This document shows, piece after piece, positions 55,039-64,000 of a DNA stretch of 64,000 nt. Position numbers and translations under genes: made by a program. The notes beneath the pieces were generated by a model. The model worked only from the letters and a program-made list of their open reading frames with translations, had not been told where the DNA came from and searched no databases. Origin of the DNA: Antedon bifida (taxonomy: Eukaryota > Echinodermata > Crinoidea > Comatulida > Antedonidae); assembly GCA_963402885.1 (NCBI GenBank), contig OY727093.1, forward strand, positions 22,071,409 to 22,135,408, in the 5' to 3' direction. The stretch's first letter is position 1. Each line of letters begins with the position of its first letter.

Positions 55039-55805
55039 ACCCCAAATTGATGCAGCTGTATTAGCTATACAATCCTTACTTAATATACTCCAGGTCCATA
55101 TTCACAAAACATTGAAAGTATCTGTATCGTTTAGGATATTTGAAGTACGCCCTCTATGTTTATGTTGTGATTTTTTATGTTAGTGTAGGTAACGAGAAGC
55201 AGTAATAAGACGCACGTGTGTGATTTTCTGAGACACGGCATATTATTGTTAACTACAGTTTAATTTCCGGTTGTTAATTTAGAGCTCAAGAGTGAGTATT
55301 AGTATAGTTAATCATTGTTAGATCATAATTAGAATCAACGTTATAATATTTAATAATTAGTCTATGCATAAGTGTTGATGAGGATGCATGTAGTTTTCAA
55401 TTTTGGCATCCATTTTGTGTAAATGTTACATACGCAAACTTGTATAATGATAGCTAGTATACGGAAATAACATGTTAACGTAGATATATTTACAGATCAC
55501 CTGGATTTAACAACATAGAATTTGATAATCATAGTGTTTATATTTCATGTGTTATGTGGTTAGTTACATTGTTTAGAACCACCGCTGACGGTATTCCTAT
55601 AGTTTAGTTATTTATGGCGTACTCATTTTTTCCGATCGTACTGATTGTCGCGTAGATCGGTCGTCACGCTTGAGTGATTTTCATATAGATGGCGCTATAG
55701 CAATTGCTTAATTTGCGAGTTATTATTACTATATCTTACAGATTTCGAACAAATACCATACAAATTAATGTTTCGTGTGTACCATATTTTACGTTGCATT
55801 AAAGT
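55039..55805. other. Intergenic
   Basis: No gene seen. Confidence 0.35.
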
Positions 55806-56144
55806 TTGGGATTGAGTCGTATAACAACAGTGAGGGCGCAGTGTATTCTCTTTTTGTGTCTTACAGTATCGTACCGGCCAAAGAATGTAGTTCTGGGTAT
55901 GTGTTATAAGACAAATGACTTGAAGGACTTGGCAAAGCACTGGCAGCAATTTAAAGAAGCAACTATTGCTTTTGTGGATTCAGTTGTTGCACAGCTTTCA
56001 CCTACTTTTACAGAGATGAAGATAATGGATGCGTTCATGGTGTTGTATCCAAAACATCTAAAGCACATGACCAGTGATGTTCAAGAGGCTCATGTAAATA
56101 CACTCCTAACGGCCGCATATAATTTCTCTAGAGAAAGCAATTAG
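55806..56144 (+). CDS. Hypothetical open frame, possibly a transposon-derived fragment
   Basis: 112 codons. From residue ~45 the composition is protein-like: LKDLAKHWQQFKEATIAFVD, then LSPTFTEMKIMDAFMVLYPK, HMTSDVQEAHVNTLL. I do not recognise the family. The segment resembles the C-terminal helices of hAT-type transposases, but no diagnostic motif is present. It could also be a relic exon: a TTACAG precedes residue ~20. Confidence 0.25.
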   Translation: MGLSRITTVRAQCILFLCLTVSYRPKNVVLGMCYKTNDLKDLAKHWQQFKEATIAFVDSVVAQLSPTFTEMKIMDAFMVLYPKHLKHMTSDVQEAHVNTLLTAAYNFSRESN

Positions 56145-57334
56145 AGCCAAATGGAATCTCTTAAAGTTCATCCTAGCAAGTGATACGTAATCTAATGATC
56201 CTGTACTTAGAATCACCAGAAATTGAAGACTTTGTTTGTTTGTTTTTATTTCGAATCCATCTCATACATCATACATAAAAACAGTCAAATGAAAACATCA
56301 CAGAAAAAACTAAGGAAAAACATTTGATGTATGAGAGAGCATTCGGAGTCTGGGCAAATGCCAAGAAACGTACAGGGTTTAATGCCATTCTTTCTATGAA
56401 TGAAAAAGAGAAAAAATAAACGCTAACTTTTCATTATCCCCAAGAGATGATGACTCTAAACAAATGTAATTTTTTTTTTCATATGAAAATTTTTGTTTTT
56501 AAAAATCATTACCGTATTATAGAATGTGTTTCTAATTAAGTATTTTTTTCATATTAAACAGTTTTATTTAATATGTACAGCATTAAACATATAGAGTAGG
56601 CCTACTGTATGTGTGTTGAGTCAAAATATTTACTGTGTAAACCTACACACCTGTATATTTATAGAGGTATTGTTTATTTATAGTATTTATAGAATGTTCA
56701 GGCCTGTAACCAGGGGGATTGCACGATTGCTGGGCATTTTATTTATTTTATTTCTCAAATTGTATTCAAAAGTAAGTAATTTACTTTAGCTATTTTCATA
56801 TTTACTGTACCTTGTGCATTTATATATTCTATTAATTGTTACTGTTATGTGTATTTTAAGGTGGGATGTGGATAGAGGTGCTTGTCACCTGTTCATCCCT
56901 TTCTTTTCGCTGCCTTTATGTTATATTATGTGCGGTGATAAAGTTTAATAAATAAAAAAAATAAATAAATAACACTACGATTAAGCCGTAATAAAAAGAG
57001 ATTATTCAATTTAAATCGACATAGAATATATTAAAAGTCAATAATTACAACCAAAACCATTTGTTAATAAATTATCTTATTAGTTGGCAGTATTCTGTTC
57101 AATAGTTTATCCTTCATTTTACAAACTTTTGCCAACCATCATGATTTCCAGTTAATATTCTGATTGTTAAAATATGTTTCCCATTTTGTTTGACATACAG
57201 GAGAGGTAATTATTTCATTTACAAAACATAAATAAATAGTTTTCATTCTGATTTTGTTATACAGCATTTGTGGCACATGCAAGGAAAATCAGACATAAGT
57301 CAAGTTTTCAAAATTGAGATTTTAACAAATACTG
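56145..57334. other. Intergenic
   Basis: A (TTTG)n run at ~56,230 followed by antisense A-rich sequence suggests a short LINE tail on the minus strand. No gene recognised. Confidence 0.35.
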
Positions 57335-57745
57335 AAACTAATACCGTAAATCTTCTAATAGTAACCCACACTCTAATAGTAACCCTCCTTCTAATAGTAA
57401 CCCACCTTATAAGTCAATCTATAATAATAATAACCCACTACTCTAATAGTAACCCATGGGGGTTACTATTAGAGTCAAAAAAACTATTGAAAAAATGATT
57501 GGTCATTTATGATGCAGCCGTATTTTGAAAATAAGGAACTAATGCATGTTGATCTCAGGAGTGGGTGAAGATTGAGTGTTTTTGAGTTTATAAAATAAAG
57601 TTCAACCAAATTTGTTTATTCGTACTATTTTATTATTTTGCTATGAGTTGCTGACCAGAAAAGTTGGGGTGTGGGTTACTATATTTTTAGGTGCCTAATT
57701 TAAGATTAGTAATAGTAACCCACTACTCTAATAGTAACCTCCCTT
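57335..57745. repeat. CTAATAGTAACCCACC repeats with internal inverted copy
   Basis: TCTAATAGTAACCC occurs at least six times (57,353-57,455 and 57,708-57,735), once inverted. CTCTAATAGTAACCC and its exact complement form a hairpin at 57,441-57,474. The left edge reads TACCGTAAATCTTC. Direct and inverted short repeats at both ends of ~400 bp fit subterminal repeats of a non-autonomous DNA element. Confidence 0.5.
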
Positions 57746-58420
57746 TTTATTTCAATGAAACTTCGCACCTTCGTTAATTAACTATTGTTCTATTATTATG
57801 CAAAATTTTCTTTAAAAACAACCCAAGAACATTTTCAATTTAAGCATAAAGCATGATAGGTTTTATGAAAACCATACATAATTACACCTTTTTTTAAACA
57901 ACATACCACACAAAATGTATACATTTATTTGTCTCAAAATAGAAAAACACCAAGGTAATGCAAATAAATACTGCCCAAGCCAGCATACTATTACTAGGCA
58001 AGCCTAATTTGCATAACAAATTACTTGCAGAACCAGGTGAGCTACAGCACCATTCTAGCTAAGTTTACATGCTTCAATGATTCTATTATAATCTGTGCAC
58101 AATAAAATTTACCTGTGTGTGCACTAACATCCTCACCCCTCAATTGTGAATCAAAAAACGTAACATAAATTAAATAATCCAATATATCATTTCTTACTAT
58201 TATATCATAACATAGACATTTTTTTTAAAATCAATTAAAGTTCCCAAAGTTTTTTTAAATTGTAACATACAGTTTTACAGTATAATTATGCTGTTTAATA
58301 TAATATGTTAGAAGTTCAGTATAATCTAATCTTCTTTTAACAGCAAACATAGCTTATCAATGGGACGAACAATGGTATTCGTTTGAGTTTTAACTTTAAC
58401 TCTTCGCACAAACCCCTTTT
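57746..58420. other. Intergenic
   Basis: No gene seen. Confidence 0.35.
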
Positions 58421-58426
58421 TTTTTT

Positions 58427-59065
58427 TTGGAAATGTTTTCACTATTTTTCCTAGCGGCCATGTATCACTCAAGGGAAAGTCCAGAAGCAACCATCCCTGC
58501 AATCATTGACTCCAGAGTTAAAGAAAACATCACACAAAATCAACACATATTGAAATATATAATTGAAGCACTACTTTGGTGTAGCCGACAAGGAAAACTT
58601 GAATACGGACGGCAACTCGGGTAACTTCCTGGCGCTCCTTAAATTGTTGGCCCATCATGGCACGAATTAAAATGTCATAGATTCATCAATTATAAAAAAC
58701 GTACATATCTCCAAAGATCCAAAATGAAGTCATCAATGTAATAAGCAATGACATTATTCTAAAACAGCTAGTTAATGAAATAAACTCTGCTCAATTCTAC
58801 AGTGTGCTGGCGGACGAAACAGCGTCACATAATCAAGAAAAATTGTCCTTATACATTAGGTTCGTCGATCAATCTAATGATATCTAAGAAGAGTTTGTCA
58901 GATTTTCAGGATTAAGTCAGGCAACTGGCCAGCATATTGCAGATGACATCAAGTGTATTCTGGCTGGCCTAGGATTTGAAATCATTAACATGCGTGGCCA
59001 GGAGTATGATGGTACAGCAGCCATGTCCAGCAAGCGTATTGGTGTACAGAAACTGATTTAGATTG
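58427..59065 (+). pseudogene. hAT transposase (DUF4371-type) fragment
   Basis: The first frame has ENITQNQHILKYIIEALLWC. After a frameshift near 58,620 it reads NFLALLKLLAHHG, then NEVINVISNDIILKQLVNEI, FYSVLADETASHNQEKLSLY (first catalytic Asp), a stop, and GQHIADDIKCILAGLGFEI with GQEYDGTAAMSSKR (second Asp). It ends in VQKLI before a stop. This covers the middle of a hAT transposase of the ZMYM/52-kDa-repressor type and is a different subfamily from the one at 20.8 kb. Confidence 0.75.
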
Positions 59066-59594
59066 TAACAAGTGCTGTTTAACTGCCGCTCAGGAAAGTT
59101 CTGTTTTTTTGGTGTCTTTTTTGATTGAATTTACAATTTTTTTGGTGTTTAAAGTTTCCGTGGAACTATTGTTTATACGTTTTGTAAATAGTTTGGTGAT
59201 TATATTTGTGGATAGTGTCATTTAAATGTGTTTTTTGATACCTGGTTGGCTTGCCGCTCGGACCTGCATACCGTTAATCGTTTTGATTGTTGATTAATAT
59301 GCAAAGTGGGCTACTGGAGCAGTCCAGATAATTCATTCGGAATACCGCCTTACATTACACGGGATGATTGTTGTTCTAATGTATACTTGGACTACTCAAA
59401 TGGAAATACGGTTTTAGATTCATGTTATGAAGACATTATATCACAGGACAGGGGTAAGATAAGAGTAGGAGAGCAGGTAAAAATAGCCATCGACCAATAC
59501 GGACACTTATAAAACAGCGTCCAGATGTAGCGATGTGTGGCCGTAGACCCATTGTAGGCAAAGTGTCAGCGCTCGTTATAATTCCACTTATTTT
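59066..59594. other. Spacer with a short unassigned frame
   Basis: The frame 59,306-59,512 (68 codons; CCSNVYLDYSNGNTVLDSCY) has no motif I know. It could be part of the 5' region of the LINE that follows. Confidence 0.3.
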
Positions 59595-60371
59595 TTTTAA
59601 TTTGGCAGATCAAATTAAAGAATTTTAAACCGAAACTATCATCATTGGAGGAGATTTTAATTGTGTTTTGAATATAATGTTGGATAAAGAGGGAGGCAGA
59701 AAAAGTACAAATGAAAAAGCTCGTCTTGAAATTTTAAACATTATGGATGAATTTAATTTAACCGATATATGGAGAAATCAAAATAAAAATACAAAGAAAT
59801 TTACATGGCGATCTACCGGGCTCCCTCCTATTCAATGTAGATTGGATTTTTTCCTTATATCAAAACACCTGTTAAATGTCGTGGAGCATACTGATATAAA
59901 ACCGTGTTATAAAACTGACCACTCTAAAATCACTTTATCTTTCAATCTTACAAAACAAGGTAGGGGACCTAGGTTCTGGAAATTTAATGTTTCACTACTG
60001 AATGACCAGCAATATGCTACCGAAGCGAAATTACTAATTTCCAAAACTATCAAAGAAAATGAAAATATGAATCCTGGTCTGTTATGGGATTTTTTAAAGT
60101 TCCAATTGAGAGAGTTAACAATACGCCAAGTAGAATAAAAAGACAGAGAAATGAAAGGGAGAAACAATTAAATGAAGACATAGAGAAACTAAAAACGGAT
60201 TTTGCAGGGAACCCTAATCAAAATATTAGAGACGAGCTAGAAATGAAAAAGAAACAATTAGAAAAAATATATGAGGTCAACACAGAAAGCGCAATGATTA
60301 GATCTCGTTCCAGATGGATAGAGGAGGGAGAAAAAAACTCAAAATATTTTATCAATCTAGAAAAGAACTAG
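59595..60371 (+). pseudogene. L1/Tx1-like LINE ORF2 fragment (endonuclease to RT linker)
   Basis: IIIGGDFNCVLN near 59,645, then FTWRSTGLPPIQCRLDFFLI, DHSKITLSFNL and GPRFWKFNVSLLNDQQY give the second half of an APE-type endonuclease of the L1/Tx1 group. After a frameshift near 60,105 the linker continues with a coiled-coil region and IRSRSRWIEEGEKNSKYFIN, the conserved motif before RT. It ends at 60,371 just before RT. No 5' endonuclease half and no RT are present. Confidence 0.75.
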
Positions 60372-60654
60372 ATTTAATTCGTCACTATGACGAATTATAG
60401 GATATATGCATTGATTTAAATAAAGATAATTGATTTTTAAAAGATATATTGATTGATTGTTTTTCTCAGAATCTTTAATTATTTATAATATATGATAGGA
60501 CCTTGCTAACGCGAATACAATAGCCGGTATAACAATTTGATCAAAGATCCCTCTGTAAGTTACTTTTTATCTAGATTTCATTATAAATCATGTGTATAAT
60601 CTATACACTAAGAAATAAATTTGAACAAAACAATACGAATAAAAAAAAAATCTT
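60372..60654. other. Spacer with a hairpin
   Basis: AATTCGTCA-CTA-TGACGAATT is a perfect hairpin at ~60,377-60,397, directly after the LINE break. Otherwise no feature. Confidence 0.45.
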
Positions 60655-60734
60655 ATTTCGTTTCCCAAGGTGAGACTCGATCTCGGTACCTTGAATGCCA
60701 TAGACACGAGCACAGACCACCGAGCCATACACAA
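60655..60734 (-). repeat. tRNA-derived SINE head (pol III A and B boxes)
   Basis: On the minus strand TGGCTCGGTGG (60,727-60,717) resembles an A box and GAGATCGAGTCTC (60,684-60,672) a B box, with 43 nt between their starts as in tRNAs. The sequence predicted for the acceptor arm does not pair, so a functional tRNA is unlikely. A short T/A-rich tail follows. Confidence 0.5.
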
Positions 60735-60948
60735 CTGACTAAAAGTTAAAGAAAAATTCCTCCGTGTATTTACTATGCAGTAACCACTTTGGTGCAAATA
60801 GATTATTACATACCGCAATGAATTATAATTTATAATAATTATAACTTTAAAAATGTAAAAAAATGATGCACTTTTAAGCCTATTAAGGAAATTGCAAATT
60901 AAAGTAAAAACTTTAAAAACAACAGAATGACAAGTCGATCATGTTGAA

Positions 60949-61215
60949 TTAATTGTCATACCTAGCAGGAGGGTTTATTTTTCGGCCATACCTTGTTCTG
61001 ACGGATTGTTCGACAAAGGGTTTCAGTCTGTCGTGATGTATGCGTCGGGATAGGGGTTTAAGGGTGTTGGAATTTTGAAGTAGATACGTTCTGCCTCCTT
61101 CATCTACTTTAGTTATGAGGTAGGGTCCAATCCAATTCGGTGTTAACTTCTTTCTAGAATTTGCTGGGTCATCTAGCCAAACTTTGTCGCCAACATTGTA
61201 AGGGGTAAAACTAAA
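60949..61215 (-). pseudogene. Gypsy integrase C-terminal GPY/F domain, after stop
   Basis: In phase with the main frame and just past the TGA: FSFTPYNVGDKVWLDDPANS, PNWIGPYLITKV and a LSRRIHHDRLKPF stretch. This is the chromatin/DNA-contact domain that ends many Gypsy integrases. It is separated from the rest of pol only by that stop. Confidence 0.8.
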
Positions 61216-63895
61216 TCATATGTAATTTCTTTCCTTTTGTCGTAAAGTATTGTCTAGAGCCATTTGGTGTGCATCTTGTATTCGCTTAGCGAGATCGTCA
61301 ACATATACCGACTGCGAGTGATGAGCTATAGGGGTTTCACCAACTGAGGGGATATGTTGGGGTAAGCGGACATTTCGTCCATGGACTAGAAAGAAAGGGC
61401 TAAAACCAGTTGGGTTATGCGGTATTGAATTATATGAAAGTTCCACTGAACTAAGCAGTGTGTCCCAATTGGAACCACTCTCATAAAGTTGTTTAGCAAG
61501 TTCTTCTTTCATAGTTTTGTTAAAACGTTCAACCATTCCATCGGATTGGGGATGATAGGGGGTAGTACGGGTTTTTGTGATACCTAAGTATTTACAAATT
61601 TCCTGAAATAAAATTGATTCAAATTGGGGGCCTTGGTCTGTATGAATGACTTCTGGAATTCCATGACGTTTAATGAAATCATCACATAAATGGTGGGATA
61701 TAGTCTCTGCTTTTTGATCATGCATTGCATAAAGGGAAACATATTTGGTAAAATAATCAGCAATAACAAGAACATACCGATTTCCTTTATCAGTTAACGG
61801 TAGTTCTGTAATATCAGCAGTAACCACTTGAAATGGATGAGTTGCTGTAATAGTACCTAAAGGGGCACGGCGTTTTGGAACACTTTTACGGCGAGATTGG
61901 CAGGGGATACATTCTTTACAAAAGTTATCAATATCAGTCGTCATCCCTGGCCAAAAACAATAACGTCTAAGGGATTGCAATGTTTTATCATAACCATAAT
62001 GACCAGAAAATTTAGTGCCATGATAATGTTGGAGTACCTCCAGACGTAAACTTGTTGGTATCACAGTTTGTAGGTAGGATATATTCATAGAGTCTGTCTG
62101 TTCTCGAACAAGTGTATCATCTACTATTTTAAGGTGGTTAAATTCTTTTACAAATTTATTAATTTCTAAATTCACTTTAGATTTTTGGGGTTCTATGCCC
62201 ATTTCAACACAGTGTTTCAATTGACTGATAGTAGGATCGTCATTTTGATGTTTAGTTACATTCATGTGTGCTATTAAAGGATCCTGTAAATCAATGGAGA
62301 GGATAGAAGTTAAGGGTTTATTATCATTTGTGGGACGTCTAGATAAGGCGTCGGCATTCCGATGCTTTGAACCAGATTTATGTTCTATTTTCCAATCAAA
62401 TGTATCGAGTTCCAGGGACCATCGACATCGGCGTCCAATAATATCCGTGTCCAGTGATAATGATTTAAAATTTAGTAATGGTTTATGGTCGGTGATAACC
62501 GTGAAGGGTACATCACGTAAATAATGACGGAAATGTCGGACACTCCAAACAATAGCAAACAACTCACGGTCGTAGGTAGACCAACGCCGTTCAGATGAAC
62601 TTAAAGTGTGACTGGCATATGCAATTACTTTTTCGAGACCATCATGCACTTGCGATAACACAGATCCGATTGCAAAGTCGGAAGCATCCGTGAAAAGAAT
62701 AAATGGTTTGTTAAAGTCAGGGTAAGCAATGATTGGCGGACTTAATAGTTTCTGTTTCAAGGTTTCAAAGGCGGAAGTACACTCATCTGTCCAATCAAAA
62801 GGGGTCAATTTCTTAGTCAACTGTTGGACGGGATAGATGATTGTCGAAAAATCTTTAATAAAGCGACGATAATATGAACAAAGACCAATGAAACCACGTA
62901 CTTGTTTAACATTTGTTGGGATGGGCCAATTTCGAACTTTGTCAAGATTAGTTGGATCAGGCTTAATGCCATGTTGGGATATAATGTGACCTAAATATTT
63001 AACTTGCTCCTGGAAAAAATTACATTTGTCTGGCCTTAGTTTCAAACCAGCTTGATTAAGACGTGCAAAAACCTCATGTAGGTTTGATAATTTTTCTTCA
63101 AATGTTTTGCCAAAAATAATCAAATCATCTAGGTATACCATAACTTTTTTCCACAGAAGACCATTAAGCACATTTTGCATTAGTCTCTGGAATGTAGAAG
63201 GGGCATTAGTTAAGCCCATGGGCATGACTTTAAATTGATAAAGGCCATCACCTGTGGTGAACGCTGTTTTTGCCTTATCGGTGGGGTCCATTGCTACCTG
63301 CCAGTATCCAGAAGATAAATCAAGCGTAGTAAAATATTTGTTCCCTGCTAGAGCGTCTAGCATATCCTCAATTCTGGGTAGGGGGTGGCAGTCTTTAATA
63401 GTGTGGGTATTGAGTTTTCGATAGTCTACACAAAAACGGTAAGACTTATCTTTTTTCTTTACCATTACGACAGGGGAGCACCAAGGACTATTGCTAGGTT
63501 CAATAACGCCTTTTTTCAAAAGGTCTTGAATTTGAGAATTAATTTCGTCCCTAATTTTTGGTGAAGTACGATATGCTTTCTGTCGAATTGGTTTAACATT
63601 ATCTGTATCAATAGAATGGAATATTATGTCGGTGTGGCCAAAATCGGTTTTATCCTTACTGAAAATATCGGGAAATTGATTAAATAAATGGCCTACAGCA
63701 GTCGACTGGTCCTGGGTTAAATCACTAGGTAATACACATGGATTAATTGTTGTATTAGGGGCCTTATGAATATTAGTTTCTTGAGCAACAGTATGGTCAA
63801 CGTCATCTACAAATGCCTTTGTGCAAATAAACTCTAATGGAGAATTATCGCAATTGGTACCTGCTGTTGGTTGAATAATAGAAAATAATTCCCAC
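61216..63895 (-). CDS. pol: Gypsy pol: RT, RNase H, integrase (to the internal stop)
   Basis: The part from 63,519 down is 767 codons; upstream the frame stays open for another ~125 codons covering the pre-RT region (DNVKPIRQKAYRTSPKIRDE). Counting from 63,519: RT has FCVDYRKLN and YLDD at 129-132; RNase H has TDASDFAIGS (277-286), YDRELFAIVW and ITDHKPLLNF; integrase has H500, H507, C537 and C540 and catalytic D569 (TADI), D628 (HTDQGPQF) and E664 (GMVERF). All key residues are present. Only the TGA and the lost 5' part keep it from being complete. Confidence 0.9.
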
Positions 63896-63904
63896 CATCT
63901 GTAG

Positions 63905-64000
63905 CTTTCTGACGGATCGTAAAATAAATACTAAACTTGGTTCATCCTTTTCCCCTTATGCCAACATCACATGTGGGATTCCACAGGGTACAAAGCTTGG
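63905..64000 (+). pseudogene. LINE reverse transcriptase fragment at window edge
   Basis: The plus frame reads FLTDRKINTKLGSSFS, then ITCGIPQGTKLG at the last bases. The box GIPQGTKLG is a conserved RT motif of LINEs just upstream of the YADD active site. The element continues outside the window. Its left side joins the truncated Gypsy pol at ~63,895. Confidence 0.7.

Larger units (their letters stand above)
60949..63895 (-). mobile_element. Ty3/Gypsy pol, antisense, 5'-truncated, one in-frame stop
   Basis: One reading frame runs from ~63,895 down to a TAA at 60,949-60,951. A single TGA (61,216-61,218) interrupts it, after which the C-terminal GPY/F domain continues in the same frame (PNWIGPYLITKV, then YGRKINPPARYDN at the end). 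No LTR or gag is visible; the left end beyond 60,949 shows no LTR I can define and the right end meets another element. RT uses YLDD, unlike the NISDD form of the 38-kb element, so it is a different Gypsy lineage. Confidence 0.85.

Noticed and set aside
60655-60734. Functional tRNA gene
   Set aside because: The acceptor arm does not pair and the T stem is weak.

Overview
This is eukaryotic, animal, AT-rich nuclear DNA (no operons, no Shine-Dalgarno sites, large spacers) made almost entirely of transposable elements and their remains; I found no intact host gene. The mix points to an invertebrate deuterostome such as an echinoderm or relative: CR1/L2-like and L1/Tx1-like LINEs, a Penelope-like fragment, several Ty3/Gypsy families including one with a Gmr1-like INT-before-RT order, BEL/Pao pieces, degenerate hAT transposases and long-inverted-repeat DNA elements. 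Frequent copies of the palindrome TAGGCCTA also fit. The lineage is inference, not shown.

Layout. 1-4.2 kb: spacer with hairpins and a first, uninterrupted copy of a dispersed repeat. 4.2-7.9 kb: a second copy of that repeat, split by an antisense LINE with a fully open 1069-codon PHD/endonuclease/RT frame. 8.5-10.3 kb: a short hairpin and a repeat family with an internal ~248-bp tandem array. 10.7-11.8 kb: Gypsy RNase H joined in frame to a BEL/Pao C-terminus, followed by a BEL-type LTR. 12.4 kb: a relic of an IRAK-like kinase. 13.7-16.6 kb: BEL/Pao gag-protease joined in frame to Gypsy RT-RNase H-integrase. 16.8-18.9 kb: DNA element with ~350-380-bp inverted repeats. 19.3-21.9 kb: degenerate hAT element with a 21-bp minisatellite. 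21.95-23.5 kb: Gypsy fragment ordered INT then RT. 25.8-27.4 kb: decayed LINE split by a probable solo LTR. 29.3 and 51.2-53.1 kb: degenerate copies of an uncharacterised protein family. 31-32.2 kb: Penelope-like pieces.

33.1-37.4 kb: a LINE with zinc-knuckle ORF1, endonuclease and a damaged RT (FAND in place of FADD). 38.0-43.0 kb: a young Gypsy element with essentially identical LTRs and a 5-bp target duplication; its 5' end (flank, LTR and primer-binding region) is tandemly duplicated as a 361-bp block, and pol carries several breaks. 44.4-45.0 kb: L2-like LINE 3' end with a perfect stem-loop. 45.6-49.1 kb: 3.5-kb long-TIR element with an internal tandem array. 49.5-50.3 kb: 42-bp minisatellite. 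54.2-55.0 kb: piggyBac-like non-autonomous element. 58.4-59.1 kb: second hAT relic. 59.6-60.4 kb: L1/Tx1-like LINE fragment. 60.7 kb: tRNA-derived SINE head. 60.9-63.9 kb: antisense Gypsy pol with one in-frame stop. 63.9-64.0 kb: the RT of another LINE entering from the right edge.

The genes here do not form a pathway. They are self-contained mobile units, nested and recombined. The most unusual signals are the two independent in-frame BEL-Gypsy junctions, the Gmr1-like pol order, and the filled/empty site pair for the intact LINE.
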